A stretch of 64,000 bases of DNA from Gemmiger sp. An120 (GTDB taxonomy: Bacteria; Bacillota; Clostridia; Oscillospirales; Ruminococcaceae): NCBI RefSeq assembly GCF_002160955.1, contig NZ_NFLN01000003.1, forward strand, positions 186,001 to 250,000, read 5' to 3'. The notes below the pieces were generated by a model. It was given only the letters and a program-made list of their open reading frames with translations, searched no databases and was not told where the DNA came from. This document shows, one piece after another, positions 1-8,355 of the stretch (the first letter of the stretch is position 1; the number at the start of each line of letters is the position of its first letter). Both the position numbers and the translations under genes were made by a program.

Positions 1-1
1 T

Positions 2-1630
2 GCGTTTTGCGGTGCGCTGGCCCTGCTCTGGTGGATCTGCCGGGACCGGTGTTTTATCGGCTGGGACGAGTTCTCCCACTGGGGTCTGGCCCTCAAAGGC
101 GTACTGCTGGAGGACAAGCTTCCCTGCCTGACCAGCATTCATGAGGGATTCAAGGAGTACCCGCCGGCGGCTTCTCTGTTCCAGTATATCCTGCTCAAGG
201 CCTCCGGGCTGGGGCTGCGGGAAGATGCGGCGCTTTTTGCCCAGGACATTCTGGCACTGAGCTTCCTGTTCTACCCGCTTCACCGGCTGGAGGGACGGCG
301 CGGCTGGCAGACGCTGCCCGCCGCGGCGCTGGGATTGTTCTTTTTGCCGCTGGTCCTCTATATGAATTTCTACACCGAGAGCACGGTGGACGGCCTTCTG
401 GGTGTGCTGTGGGGCTTTCTGCCGCTGGTCTGGTTTCTGGGGCGGCGCGGCCGGCTGGAGCAGGCCCTGCTGGCGGTGGGCGCCGCCCAGCTCTGCCTGA
501 CCAAAAGCACCGGCCCGCTGCTGGCGGCGATGGCTTTCGCGGTGATGCTGCTGCCGGTGCGGGGCAGCGGGGTGCGGCTGACCGCCCGGCTGAAATCCCT
601 CTGGCCGGCTGCGGCGGCGGCGGTGTTCACGGCAGGCAGCTGGAAACTGCTGTTGATTCTGGCGCAGGTGCCCAAACGCTGGAGCCCCCAGGGCCTGACC
701 CTGGAAAGCCTGTGGGATCTGCTCATCCATCATCAGCCCGGCTGGCGTGTGCAGGTTATCCGCAGCTACGCGGCCAACCTGGCCGGAGACTGGAACTACG
801 GCGGTCTGCCCGGCCTGCATTTTCCCTATCTGGCGTTCTTTCTGATCGGCGCGGCGCTGACGGCCCTGGTGTGGAAGCTCTGTGCCCGGGCGGACCGTTC
901 CCCGCTGGTGACGGCCATGATCGGTATGGGCGTGTCGCTGGCCCTGTATGTGGGGTTCATCCTGATGGGGTATCTGTTCTGGTTTACCGAAACGGAGGCC
1001 CTGCTGCTGGCCTCTCTGTCCCGGTACCTGAACACCGGTGTAACCGCCTGCCTGCTGGTGCTGGCCGGGTTCGGGCTGACGGCTCTGGGCAATCTGCGGC
1101 TTCGCGGCGTGCTGGCCGGCACGGCAGCAACCGCCCTGCTCTGGGTGGTTCTGACCAGCCCCTGGCCGCTGGAGATTCTGGACAATATCGTGCATGCCCC
1201 TGATGAAGCCGCTCTTACTGTAAAGACCGTAGCCCCCTATCACGAGATTGCCGACCGGCTGCGCGAGTTGCCTGCCGAAGAAGACGGCCGGCTGCCGGTA
1301 TACCTGATCGCCCAGCAGGACGCGGGCCTGGCTTTCCTGCGTGCCAACTATGAACTGGCCCCGCTTTATCTGGACGAGCACGCCACCAGCATCGGCAGCC
1401 CCTACGGCGACGGAGACCTCTGGACACAGCCCTGTACGGCCGAGGAATGGGGGGAAGTGCTGGGCGAATCCTATCAATATGTGTATCTGTACAATGTGGA
1501 CAGCCAGTTTGCCGCTCAGTTCCTGCCGCTGTTTGGCGGGGACGCCAGCATCGCAAACGGCAATCTGCTGCAGGTGGAAACCACCGACGCGGGGGTTCAT
1601 CTGAAGGTGATCTCCACCGCGGAGGGCTGA
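2..1630 (+). CDS. Multi-pass membrane protein, C-terminal part (5' end outside window)
   Basis: The reading frame is open from base 2 of the window, so the gene starts upstream; 542 residues plus the stop are visible. The protein has many Leu/Ala/Val-rich membrane segments and an early WDEFSHWG motif, seen in clostridial membrane proteins that resemble GT-C glycosyltransferases; this family recollection is tentative. The last ~120 residues are hydrophilic and probably outside the membrane. It ends in TGA only about 25 bases before the ilv promoter and no terminator hairpin is visible between them. A minus-strand GtrB-like glycosyltransferase lies 10 kb away, but no functional link can be shown. 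The substrate is unknown. Confidence 0.6.
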   Translation, partial: AFCGALALLWWICRDRCFIGWDEFSHWGLALKGVLLEDKLPCLTSIHEGFKEYPPAASLFQYILLKASGLGLREDAALFAQDILALSFLFYPLHRLEGRRGWQTLPAAALGLFFLPLVLYMNFYTESTVDGLLGVLWGFLPLVWFLGRRGRLEQALLAVGAAQLCLTKSTGPLLAAMAFAVMLLPVRGSGVRLTARLKSLWPAAAAAVFTAGSWKLLLILAQVPKRWSPQGLTLESLWDLLIHHQPGWRVQVIRSYAANLAGDWNYGGLPGLHFPYLAFFLIGAALTALVWKLCARADRSPLVTAMIGMGVSLALYVGFILMGYLFWFTETEALLLASLSRYLNTGVTACLLVLAGFGLTALGNLRLRGVLAGTAATALLWVVLTSPWPLEILDNIVHAPDEAALTVKTVAPYHEIADRLRELPAEEDGRLPVYLIAQQDAGLAFLRANYELAPLYLDEHATSIGSPYGDGDLWTQPCTAEEWGEVLGESYQYVYLYNVDSQFAAQFLPLFGGDASIANGNLLQVETTDAGVHLKVISTAEG

Positions 1631-1655
1631 CACAAAAAAATCGCAAAATGCGCTC

Positions 1656-1684
1656 TTGACTTCTCTATCGGAGTTTAGTATAAT
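1656..1684 (+). promoter_or_regulatory. Sigma-A promoter of the ilv T-box leader
   Basis: TTGACT (1656-1661) and TATAAT (1679-1684) are separated by exactly 17 bases. This would start transcription near 1691, just ahead of the T-box stem I. Confidence 0.75.
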
Positions 1685-1689
1685 AAAGC

Positions 1690-1986
1690 AAATTATTTTT
1701 CAACCAACAAAAACGCGATGAAGGGAACAAGTAACGCCTGCCCACGGCCTCGAGAGAACTGCCGGCTGGTGCAAGGCAGCAGGCACAGCAGCGCGCGAAG
1801 TCATCCTGGAGCGGCCAACCGAACAGCCGGGTTTCCGGCCCAGTAGGCCTGGACGGAGCACCCGTTACCGTGCAAGGGCCCACCGGCCCGCTGAGCGGCC
1901 GCCTTTTGTGGCGGCAATGAGAGTGGTACCGCAGAGCGCTTTCGCAGCCTTTGTCTCTTAACAGGGACGAGGGCTGCGTTTTTTTA
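1690..1986 (+). promoter_or_regulatory. T-box riboswitch leader, probable tRNA-Val specificity
   Basis: The conserved T-box element GAGTGGTACCGCAG lies at 1921-1934. It is followed by a terminator hairpin, CGCAGCC (1943-1949) with GGCTGCG (1972-1978), and then a run of T. Upstream is a stem-I-like region with the AAGGGAACAAGTA side, an AGAGAAC turn and a distal stem. On the 3' side of stem I the sequence reads GAA-GTC-A (1797-1803), the usual context of a specifier codon, which makes GTC (valine) the likely codon at 1800-1802. Uncharged tRNA-Val would favour the antiterminator and switch on ilvBNCD. The T-box call is firm; the specifier assignment is by eye. Confidence 0.9.
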
Positions 1987-2054
1987 TCCGGCGGTGCCGT
2001 TCCGCAGCGGACGCGGCAGGGTTTTGGCGAGGGAGAAAGAGAGAAAGCGAGGGA

Positions 2055-3725
2055 ATGAGCATGAAACTATCCGGCGCAGACATCTTTGTGCAAGTGCTGC
2101 TGGAGCAGGGCGTGGACACCCTGTTCGGTTATCCGGGCGGCGCGGTGCTGAATCTGTACGACGCGCTGTACAAGGCCAGCGACAAGATCACCCACATCAT
2201 GACCGCCCACGAGCAGGGCGCGGCCCACGCGGCCGACGGCTATGCCCGGGCCACCGGCCGCACCGGCGTGGTGCTGGCCACCAGCGGCCCCGGCGCCACC
2301 AACCTGGTCACCGGCATTGCCACCGCCTATATGGACAGCATCCCCATGGTGGCCATTACCGGCAACGTGGGCAACAGCCTGATCGGCAAGGACAGCTTCC
2401 AGGAGGTGTACATCACCGGCATTACCATGCCCATCACCAAGCACAACTTTGTGGTGCGGCGGGTGGAGGACCTGGCCCACATTCTGCGGGAGGCGTTCCG
2501 CATTGCCCAGACCGGCCGCAAGGGCCCGGTGCTGGTGGACATTCCCAAGGACGTGACCGGCGCCATGACCGAATACACCCCCGCCCCGCCGGTGGAAATT
2601 CCGGCGCGGCAGGATTACGATCAGGCAGCGGTGCTGCACGCGGCACAGATCATCAACAGCGCCCAGCGTCCGCTGATCTACTTTGGCGGCGGCGTGCGGT
2701 CGGCCGGTGCGGGTGATGCGCTGCGCCAGCTGGTGCAGAAAGCCCAGATTCCCGCCACCTACACCCTGATGGCCGCCGGTGTGCTGGATTACGGCGACCC
2801 GCTGAATCTGGGCCTGCTGGGCATGCACGGCAGCTACACCACCAACAAGGCCGCCAGCAAGGCGGACGTGCTGATCGCGGTGGGCACCCGGTTCTCCGAC
2901 CGTGTGGCGCTGGATCCGGGCACCTTTGCCCAGGAGGCCACCATCATCCAGTTTGACATCGACGCCAGCGAGATCGGCAAGAACGTGGAGGTAGACTGCA
3001 GCGTGGTGGGCGACGCCAAGGTGGTGCTGGAGGCGCTTCTGCCCCACATCCAGCCCGCGGCCCATCCGGAATGGATGCGGCAGCTGCAGAGCTGGCAGTC
3101 CATCGACTACCGGCCCAAGGATCACACCGACCGGCTGACGCCCCATCAGGTGATCGGGGCGACCTGCGAACTGGCCGGGCCGGACGCGGTGTATGTGACC
3201 GACGTGGGCCAGCACCAGATGTGGGCCTGCCAGTACATCCGCCACGTGAAAGACCGGGCGTTCCTGACCAGCGGCGGTCTGGGCACCATGGGCTTCGGCT
3301 ACGGCGCGGCCCTGGGCGCACAGGCGGCGCTGGGCCGGGATCAGACGGTGGTCATGATGACCGGCGACGGCTCCTTCCACATGAACCTGAACGAAGCCTG
3401 CACCGCGGTCAGCTACGACCTGCCGGTGATCACCATTATCTTCAACAACCAGGTGCTGGGCATGGTTCGCCAGTGGCAGACCGCTTTCTACGGCAAGCGG
3501 TATTCCAGCACCGATCCCCACCGCAAGACCGATTACGTGAAGCTGGCGGAGGGCTTTGGTCTGAAGGGCTACCACTGCGAGACGGTGGAGGAATTCCGGG
3601 CCGCCTTTGCCGAGGCGCTGGCCTCCAAAAAGCCCGCCTGGATCGAGTGCCGCATCGACAAGGACGAAAAGGTGCTGCCCATGATCCCCGCCGCGGGCAA
3701 TGTGGACGACATCATGATGTCTTAA
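2055..3725 (+). CDS. ilvB: Acetolactate synthase, large (catalytic) subunit
   Basis: Thiamine-diphosphate enzyme that condenses two pyruvates to 2-acetolactate (valine/leucine branch) or pyruvate with 2-oxobutyrate (isoleucine branch). The 556-residue length is normal. The N-terminal domain has the FGYPGGAVL and AHEQGAAHAADGYAR motifs containing the catalytic Glu, and the C-terminal ThDP-binding GDGSFHMN...NN motif is intact. The ATG at 2055 follows a purine-rich GAGGGA stretch; an in-frame ATG at 2061 is an alternative start. It is the first gene after the T-box, and ilvN follows after 19 bases. Confidence 0.97.
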   Translation: MSMKLSGADIFVQVLLEQGVDTLFGYPGGAVLNLYDALYKASDKITHIMTAHEQGAAHAADGYARATGRTGVVLATSGPGATNLVTGIATAYMDSIPMVAITGNVGNSLIGKDSFQEVYITGITMPITKHNFVVRRVEDLAHILREAFRIAQTGRKGPVLVDIPKDVTGAMTEYTPAPPVEIPARQDYDQAAVLHAAQIINSAQRPLIYFGGGVRSAGAGDALRQLVQKAQIPATYTLMAAGVLDYGDPLNLGLLGMHGSYTTNKAASKADVLIAVGTRFSDRVALDPGTFAQEATIIQFDIDASEIGKNVEVDCSVVGDAKVVLEALLPHIQPAAHPEWMRQLQSWQSIDYRPKDHTDRLTPHQVIGATCELAGPDAVYVTDVGQHQMWACQYIRHVKDRAFLTSGGLGTMGFGYGAALGAQAALGRDQTVVMMTGDGSFHMNLNEACTAVSYDLPVITIIFNNQVLGMVRQWQTAFYGKRYSSTDPHRKTDYVKLAEGFGLKGYHCETVEEFRAAFAEALASKKPAWIECRIDKDEKVLPMIPAAGNVDDIMMS

Positions 3726-3744
3726 CGAGAGGGGGCGCAGCGAT

Positions 3745-4242
3745 ATGAACAAACAAGTCATCAGCGTGCTGGTGGACAACCATTCGGGCGTTCTGACCCG
3801 CATCTCCAGCCTGTTCGGGCGGCGGGGCTTCAACATCGACAGTCTGACCGTGTCCGCCACCAACGATCCGGCTGTCAGCCGCATCACCATCGTGGTGCAC
3901 GACGACGCCAAGGTTCTGCAGCAGATCGTGCTGCAGACCGCCCGCCTGGAGGAGACCCGCCACATCTTTGTGCTGGACCCGGCGGTAAGCCTGTTTCGGG
4001 AACTGCTGCTGCTGAAGGTGGAGGCCACCCAGGCCAACCGCAGCGAACTGCGGGAGATCGGCAGCATCTACAAGGCCAAGATCATCGACCTGTCCCCGGA
4101 GAGCCTGGTATTCGAGCTGACCGGCGAACCGGACAAGATCGACGCTTTCCTGAAAATGATGGAGGGCTTTACCATTCTGGAGATGTGCCGCACCGGCATC
4201 ACCGCCCTGGAGCGGGGCGGCGCCAGCGAACATCTGCTGTAA
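3745..4242 (+). CDS. ilvN: Acetolactate synthase, small (regulatory) subunit
   Basis: 165 residues, the standard length. An ACT domain fills the N-terminal half (SVLVDNHSGVLTRISSLFGRRGFNIDSLTV region) and the conserved small-subunit C-terminal domain follows. This subunit activates IlvB and confers feedback inhibition by valine. The ATG follows GAGAGGGGG. The gene lies between ilvB and ilvC in the T-box-controlled operon, so subunit stoichiometry is set by co-transcription. Confidence 0.96.
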   Translation: MNKQVISVLVDNHSGVLTRISSLFGRRGFNIDSLTVSATNDPAVSRITIVVHDDAKVLQQIVLQTARLEETRHIFVLDPAVSLFRELLLLKVEATQANRSELREIGSIYKAKIIDLSPESLVFELTGEPDKIDAFLKMMEGFTILEMCRTGITALERGGASEHLL

Positions 4243-4358
4243 GCATTTTGTATCCCCTCCCCGGCACAAACGGGGACCGAGATAGATGCCGGCCCGGGTG
4301 GGACCGGCCTGACCGCAACCAATTCTGAAACAAAATCCAATTTAAAGGAGTGTTCATC

Positions 4359-5369
4359 ATGATCAAGAAGTACTACGACAGCGACTGCAACCTGGGCCTG
4401 CTGGACGGCAAGACCGTAGCCGTGATCGGCTTTGGCAGCCAGGGCCATGCCCACGCCATGAACCTGGCCGAGAGCGGCGTCAACGTGGTGGTTGGCCTGC
4501 GCAAGGGCAGCGGTCACTGGGAAAAAGCCAGCCGTTTTGCCGACACCCGCCCCAACTTCAAGGTGATGGAGATTGAGGACGCGGCCAAGGCCGGCGACGT
4601 GGTGATGATGCTGGTGCCCGACGAACTGGCCGCCGACATCTACAACACCCAGGTTGCCCCTCATATGAAAGAGGGCAACATCCTGTGCTGGGCCCACGGT
4701 TTCAACATCCACTTCAACCTGGTCAAGCCCGCCGCCAACCTGGACGTGATCATGATCGCCCCCAAGGGCCCCGGCCACACCGTGCGCAGCCAGTACCTGG
4801 AGGGCAAGGGCGTGCCCAGCCTGATCGCCGTGGCCCAGGACTACAGCGGCCGCGCCAAGGATTACGCCCTGGCCTATGCCTGCGGCATCGGCGCGGGCCG
4901 TGCCGGTATCCTGGAGACCACCTTCCGTGAGGAGACCGAGACCGACCTGTTCGGCGAGCAGGCGGTTCTGTGCGGCGGCGTGTGCGAACTGATGCACGCC
5001 GGCTTCGACACCCTGGTGGCCGCCGGCTACGAGCCCGAGATGGCCTACTTCGAGTGCATCCACGAGATGAAGCTGATCGTTGACCTGATCAACGAGGGCG
5101 GCTTCGGCAAGATGCGGTACTCCATCTCCAACACCGCCGAGTACGGCGACTACCGCACCGGCAAGCGCCTGATCACCGAGGCCACCCGTGCCGAGATGCG
5201 CCAGGTTCTGACCGAGATCCAGGACGGCACCTTCGCCAGCGAGTTCATGCAGGAGATGAGCAGCGGCCGCCGGGCCAAGTTCCTGGCTACCCGCCGCCTG
5301 CAGGCTGAGCATCCGGTGGAGAAGGTGGGCGCCGAGCTGCGCCAGATGATGAGCTGGCTCAAGAAATAA
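4359..5369 (+). CDS. ilvC: Ketol-acid reductoisomerase (class I)
   Basis: Isomerises and reduces 2-acetolactate to 2,3-dihydroxyisovalerate with NAD(P)H and Mg2+. It has 336 residues, typical of the short class I form. The Rossmann motif [10 protein letters not shown] is near residue 25, followed by a cofactor-loop segment GLRKGSGHW; the ELPDE-type metal-binding region is represented by [12 protein letters not shown] and the C-terminal knot residues are present. The ATG at 4359 is preferred because AAAGGAG at 4344-4350 sits 8 bases upstream. A GTG at 4350 is in frame but overlaps that ribosome-binding site and would add three unlikely residues. The 116-base gap after ilvN carries GC-rich inverted sequence. 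Confidence 0.97.
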   Translation: MIKKYYDSDCNLGLLDGKTVAVIGFGSQGHAHAMNLAESGVNVVVGLRKGSGHWEKASRFADTRPNFKVMEIEDAAKAGDVVMMLVPDELAADIYNTQVAPHMKEGNILCWAHGFNIHFNLVKPAANLDVIMIAPKGPGHTVRSQYLEGKGVPSLIAVAQDYSGRAKDYALAYACGIGAGRAGILETTFREETETDLFGEQAVLCGGVCELMHAGFDTLVAAGYEPEMAYFECIHEMKLIVDLINEGGFGKMRYSISNTAEYGDYRTGKRLITEATRAEMRQVLTEIQDGTFASEFMQEMSSGRRAKFLATRRLQAEHPVEKVGAELRQMMSWLKK

Positions 5370-5435
5370 CCACCCAGTGCAACTACAGCGGGGCCGGATG
5401 CGGGATGCGTCCGGCCCCAAAATAAAAGGAGAGCG

Positions 5436-7100
5436 ATGACAATGCGCAGCGACAACGTTACCAAAGGGCCCGAGCGCGCGCCCAACCGCAGCCTGTTCTA
5501 CGCCATGGGCTTTACCCAGGAGGAACTGGAGCGGCCGCTGATCGGCGTGATCAGCGCCCACAGCGAGATCGTGCCCGGCCACATCCATCTGGACAAGATT
5601 GCCGACGCGGTCAAGGCCGGCGTGCGGATGGCGGGCGGCACCCCCATCCTGATCCCCGCCATCGGCGTGTGCGACGGTATCGCCATGGGCCATATCGGCA
5701 TGAAGTACAGCCTGGCCAGCCGCGAGCTGATCGCGGACAGCGTGGAGACCATGACCATGGCCCACCAGCTGGACGGTCTGGTGCTGGTGCCCAACTGCGA
5801 CAAGATCGTGCCCGGCATGCTGATGGGCGCGCTGCGGCTGAACGTGCCCACCGTGGTATGCAGCGGCGGCCCCATGCTGGCCGGCAGCTACGACGGCCAG
5901 GAGGTAAGCCTGTCCAAGATGTTTGAGGCGGTGGGCGCCTACAAAGCCGGCCTCATTGGCGAAGCCAAGCTGGACGAGTGCGAGCACGGCTGCTGCCCCG
6001 GCTGCGGCAGCTGCAGCGGCATGTACACCGCCAACAGCATGAACTGCCTGTGCGAGGCGGTGGGCATCGCTCTGCCCGGCAACGGCACCATTCCCGCGGT
6101 ACACGCCGGCCGCATTGCCCTGGCCAAGAAAGCCGGTATGGCCATCATGGAACTGGTGCGCCGGGACATCAAGGCCCGGGACATCGTGAATGAGAAGTCG
6201 CTGCGCAACGCCCTGGCCTGCGATATGGCGCTGGGCTGCTCCAGCAACAGCGTGCTGCATCTGCTGGCCATCGCCAAGGAAGCAGGCGTAGACCTGGATC
6301 TGGCCATGTTCAACGAGATGAGCGCCAAGGTGCCCAACCTGTGCCATCTGGCCCCGGCCGGCCCCACCCATATGCCCGATCTGTGGGCGGCGGGCGGCAT
6401 CCCCGCCGTGCAGGCCGAGCTGGCCAAGAAAGGCCTGCTGGATCTGAGCCTGCTGACCGCCACCGGCAAGACCCTGGGCGAAAACATCCAGGGCGCTTAC
6501 ATCAAGGACACCCGCGCCATCCGGCCCATTGACGATCCGTACAGCCCCACCGGCGGCATCCAGATCCTGTGGGGCAACCTGGCTCCCCAGGGCTGCGTGG
6601 TCAAGCGCAGCGCCGTGGCGCCGGAGATGCTCTGCCACACCGGCCCCGCCCGGGTGTTCAACAGCGAGGAAGAGGCCATTGCCAGCATCTACGCGGGCAA
6701 GATCGTGGACGGTGACGTGGTGGTCATCCGGTACGAAGGCCCCCGCGGCGGCCCGGGCATGCGGGAGATGCTGAACCCCACCAGCGCGCTGGCGGGCATG
6801 AAGCTGGACAAGACGGTGGCCCTGATCACCGACGGGCGGTTCTCGGGTGCTTCCCGCGGCGCGTCCATCGGCCATGTGGCCCCGGAGGCGGCCAACGGCG
6901 GCCCCATCGGCCTGGTGCAGGAGGGCGACTCCATCACCATTGACATCCCGAACGCCTCCATTACCCTGAACGTGAGCGACGAGGAACTGGCCGCCCGCAA
7001 GGCCGCCTATGTGGCCCCGGAACCCAACGTGAAGTCCGGCTGGCTGGCCCGGTACGCCAAGCTGGTCAGCGGCGCCAACCAGGGCGCGGTCATGCCCTGA
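5436..7100 (+). CDS. ilvD: Dihydroxy-acid dehydratase
   Basis: Fe-S enzyme that dehydrates 2,3-dihydroxy-acids to 2-oxo-acids, the step common to valine and isoleucine synthesis. It has 554 residues, the family norm. Cluster-ligand motifs NCDKIVPGM and [19 protein letters not shown] are present, as is the C-terminal GRFSGASRG motif. The ATG at 5436 follows AAAGGAG with good spacing; an ATG at 5442 is possible but less well spaced. It is the last gene of ilvBNCD. No ilvA, ilvE or leu gene is present in the window. Confidence 0.97.
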   Translation: MTMRSDNVTKGPERAPNRSLFYAMGFTQEELERPLIGVISAHSEIVPGHIHLDKIADAVKAGVRMAGGTPILIPAIGVCDGIAMGHIGMKYSLASRELIADSVETMTMAHQLDGLVLVPNCDKIVPGMLMGALRLNVPTVVCSGGPMLAGSYDGQEVSLSKMFEAVGAYKAGLIGEAKLDECEHGCCPGCGSCSGMYTANSMNCLCEAVGIALPGNGTIPAVHAGRIALAKKAGMAIMELVRRDIKARDIVNEKSLRNALACDMALGCSSNSVLHLLAIAKEAGVDLDLAMFNEMSAKVPNLCHLAPAGPTHMPDLWAAGGIPAVQAELAKKGLLDLSLLTATGKTLGENIQGAYIKDTRAIRPIDDPYSPTGGIQILWGNLAPQGCVVKRSAVAPEMLCHTGPARVFNSEEEAIASIYAGKIVDGDVVVIRYEGPRGGPGMREMLNPTSALAGMKLDKTVALITDGRFSGASRGASIGHVAPEAANGGPIGLVQEGDSITIDIPNASITLNVSDEELAARKAAYVAPEPNVKSGWLARYAKLVSGANQGAVMP

Positions 7101-7116
7101 TTTTTCCTGTATAAAA

Positions 7117-7151
7117 GCAACGCCCCGGAACGATAGGTTCCGGGGCGTTGC
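7117..7151. terminator. Bidirectional terminator between ilvD and the TSCPD gene
   Basis: A perfect 14-bp stem (7117-7130 with 7138-7151), flanked by A-rich sequence on one side and TTTTGTTT on the other, separates two convergent operons. Confidence 0.85.
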
Positions 7152-7166
7152 TTTTGTTTGCTGTGC

Positions 7167-7433
7167 TCAGCCGTTCTTCTGCTGTTCCAGCGCCGCGCGC
7201 AGGGCGTGGGCGATCTGGTCCGGGCAGGAGGTGGACTTGCCGCCGCAGGTGATGCCCTCCATACGGGCAATGGCGTCCTCGGCCTTCTGGCCCCGCAGCA
7301 GCGAGCAGATGCCCTTCAGGTTGCCGTTGCAGCCGCCCACGACCTCCACGGCATGGATGGTGCCGTCGTCGTTGAGCTGTACGGTGGTGCTGCGGCTGCA
7401 GACGCCGCGATTCATCTGGGTATAGGTAGTCAT
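7167..7433 (-). CDS. TSCPD domain protein (TIGR03905-type)
   Basis: 88-residue protein containing the TSCPD signature (GKSTSCPDQIAHAL near residues 66-80) and further conserved Cys residues (GVCS, GGCNGN, GICSLL, ITCGG). The family is known as small standalone proteins and as a C-terminal domain of some ribonucleotide reductases; its function is unknown, with metal or Fe-S binding plausible from the Cys pattern. The ATG at 7433 is preferred because AAAGGAG lies 8 bases upstream; the frame extends further upstream but without a comparable site. It is the last gene of a minus-strand group after the PHP gene. Confidence 0.85.
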   Translation of the reverse strand: MTTYTQMNRGVCSRSTTVQLNDDGTIHAVEVVGGCNGNLKGICSLLRGQKAEDAIARMEGITCGGKSTSCPDQIAHALRAALEQQKNG

Positions 7434-7449
7434 AGTTTCTCTCTCCTTT

Positions 7450-8298
7450 TTATTTTTGCTCCTTGCGGGACCGGGCCAGCGCCTCGATCCGCCGGATGGT
7501 ATCTTCCGAAGTGGTGCCGCTGCCCATGGGGCGCAGGGTACCCGCGTACCGGCCATGGAAATCGGTACCGCCGGTGACCAGCAGCCCATACTTTTCCGCC
7601 AGCCGGTGCAGCTGTGCCCGGTCTTCGGGGGTGTTGCGGGGATGGTCGATCTCCACCCCGTCGATCTTGCCGGCGGCCGCCAGTTCCGCGGCCAGTTCCA
7701 TGCCGTTGTACACGCTGGGGTGGGCCAGCACCGCCACGCCGCCCGCAGCCCGGATCAGCGCCAGCACCCCCTCCACCGATTCGTACCGGCAGGAATTGTG
7801 GATCGGACCGTTCTTGCCGAACAGCTCCTGGTAGCGGGCCCCATAGATGCTGTCGGCCAGACCGGCCTCGCACATGGCGGCCATCAGATGGGCCTTGAAC
7901 GGGATGTCGCTTGCCTGCCACAGCGGTTCGGCCCAGGCGGGATCGAACCGGGGTTCCTCCCGGGCCAGATCGGCGGCGTTGCGGCGGCCTGCTTCCACCC
8001 GCTCGGCGGCCATGTGGTCGCAGTATCCGCGAAGCGGCGGGCAGGCGGTGTCCGGCCAGTAGCACAGGATGTGAGCCCGGCGGCCCCGCACGGTGTCCCG
8101 GGCGGAGAGCTCCACCGCCGGGATCAGCCGCACCCCCGCCTGTTCCGGATGGGCATAGGCATACTCCGCTGACCGCAGGGTATCGTGATCGGATACCGCC
8201 AGCCAGCCCAGCCCGGCGCGGGCCGCCAGCCGGGGCAGCTGCTCAATGGGGGTACTGCCGTCGGAAAAGGTGGAGTGGGTATGCAGGTCGCCGTTCAT
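7450..8298 (-). CDS. PHP domain phosphoesterase (TrpH/YciV-like)
   Basis: 282 residues. It has the PHP metal-binding pattern: DLHTHSTFSDG at residues 4-14, SDHDT near 36-40, a HPSVYNG motif and a terminal GTDFHG. Bacterial TrpH/YciV members act as 5'-3' nucleases or nucleotide phosphatases; the exact substrate here is not evident. The ATG follows AAAGGAGAAGCC. It lies 16 bases upstream of the TSCPD gene on the same strand and the two are probably co-transcribed. Confidence 0.85.
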   Translation of the reverse strand: MNGDLHTHSTFSDGSTPIEQLPRLAARAGLGWLAVSDHDTLRSAEYAYAHPEQAGVRLIPAVELSARDTVRGRRAHILCYWPDTACPPLRGYCDHMAAERVEAGRRNAADLAREEPRFDPAWAEPLWQASDIPFKAHLMAAMCEAGLADSIYGARYQELFGKNGPIHNSCRYESVEGVLALIRAAGGVAVLAHPSVYNGMELAAELAAAGKIDGVEIDHPRNTPEDRAQLHRLAEKYGLLVTGGTDFHGRYAGTLRPMGSGTTSEDTIRRIEALARSRKEQK

Positions 8299-8321
8299 GG
8301 CTTCTCCTTTCTGCGCACAAA

Positions 8322-8348
8322 GCGGCTTCGGCGGAGGGCCGAAGCCGC
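8322..8348 (-). terminator. Hairpin after the hydratase gene
   Basis: An 11-bp GC-rich stem (8322-8332 with 8338-8348) directly follows the hydratase stop on the minus strand. The trailing T-run is short (CTTTG), so termination may be partial. Confidence 0.5.
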
Positions 8349-8355
8349 GGAAAAC

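Noticed and set aside
4350-4358. GTG start for ilvC
   Set aside because: It lies in the AAAGGAG ribosome-binding site; ATG 4359 is correctly spaced and matches the family N-terminus.
2067-6875. Very long minus-strand open frames across ilvBNCD
   Set aside because: They are antisense to unmistakable ilv genes, rich in His/Gly/Ala from GC-skewed codons, and have no ribosome-binding sites or motifs.
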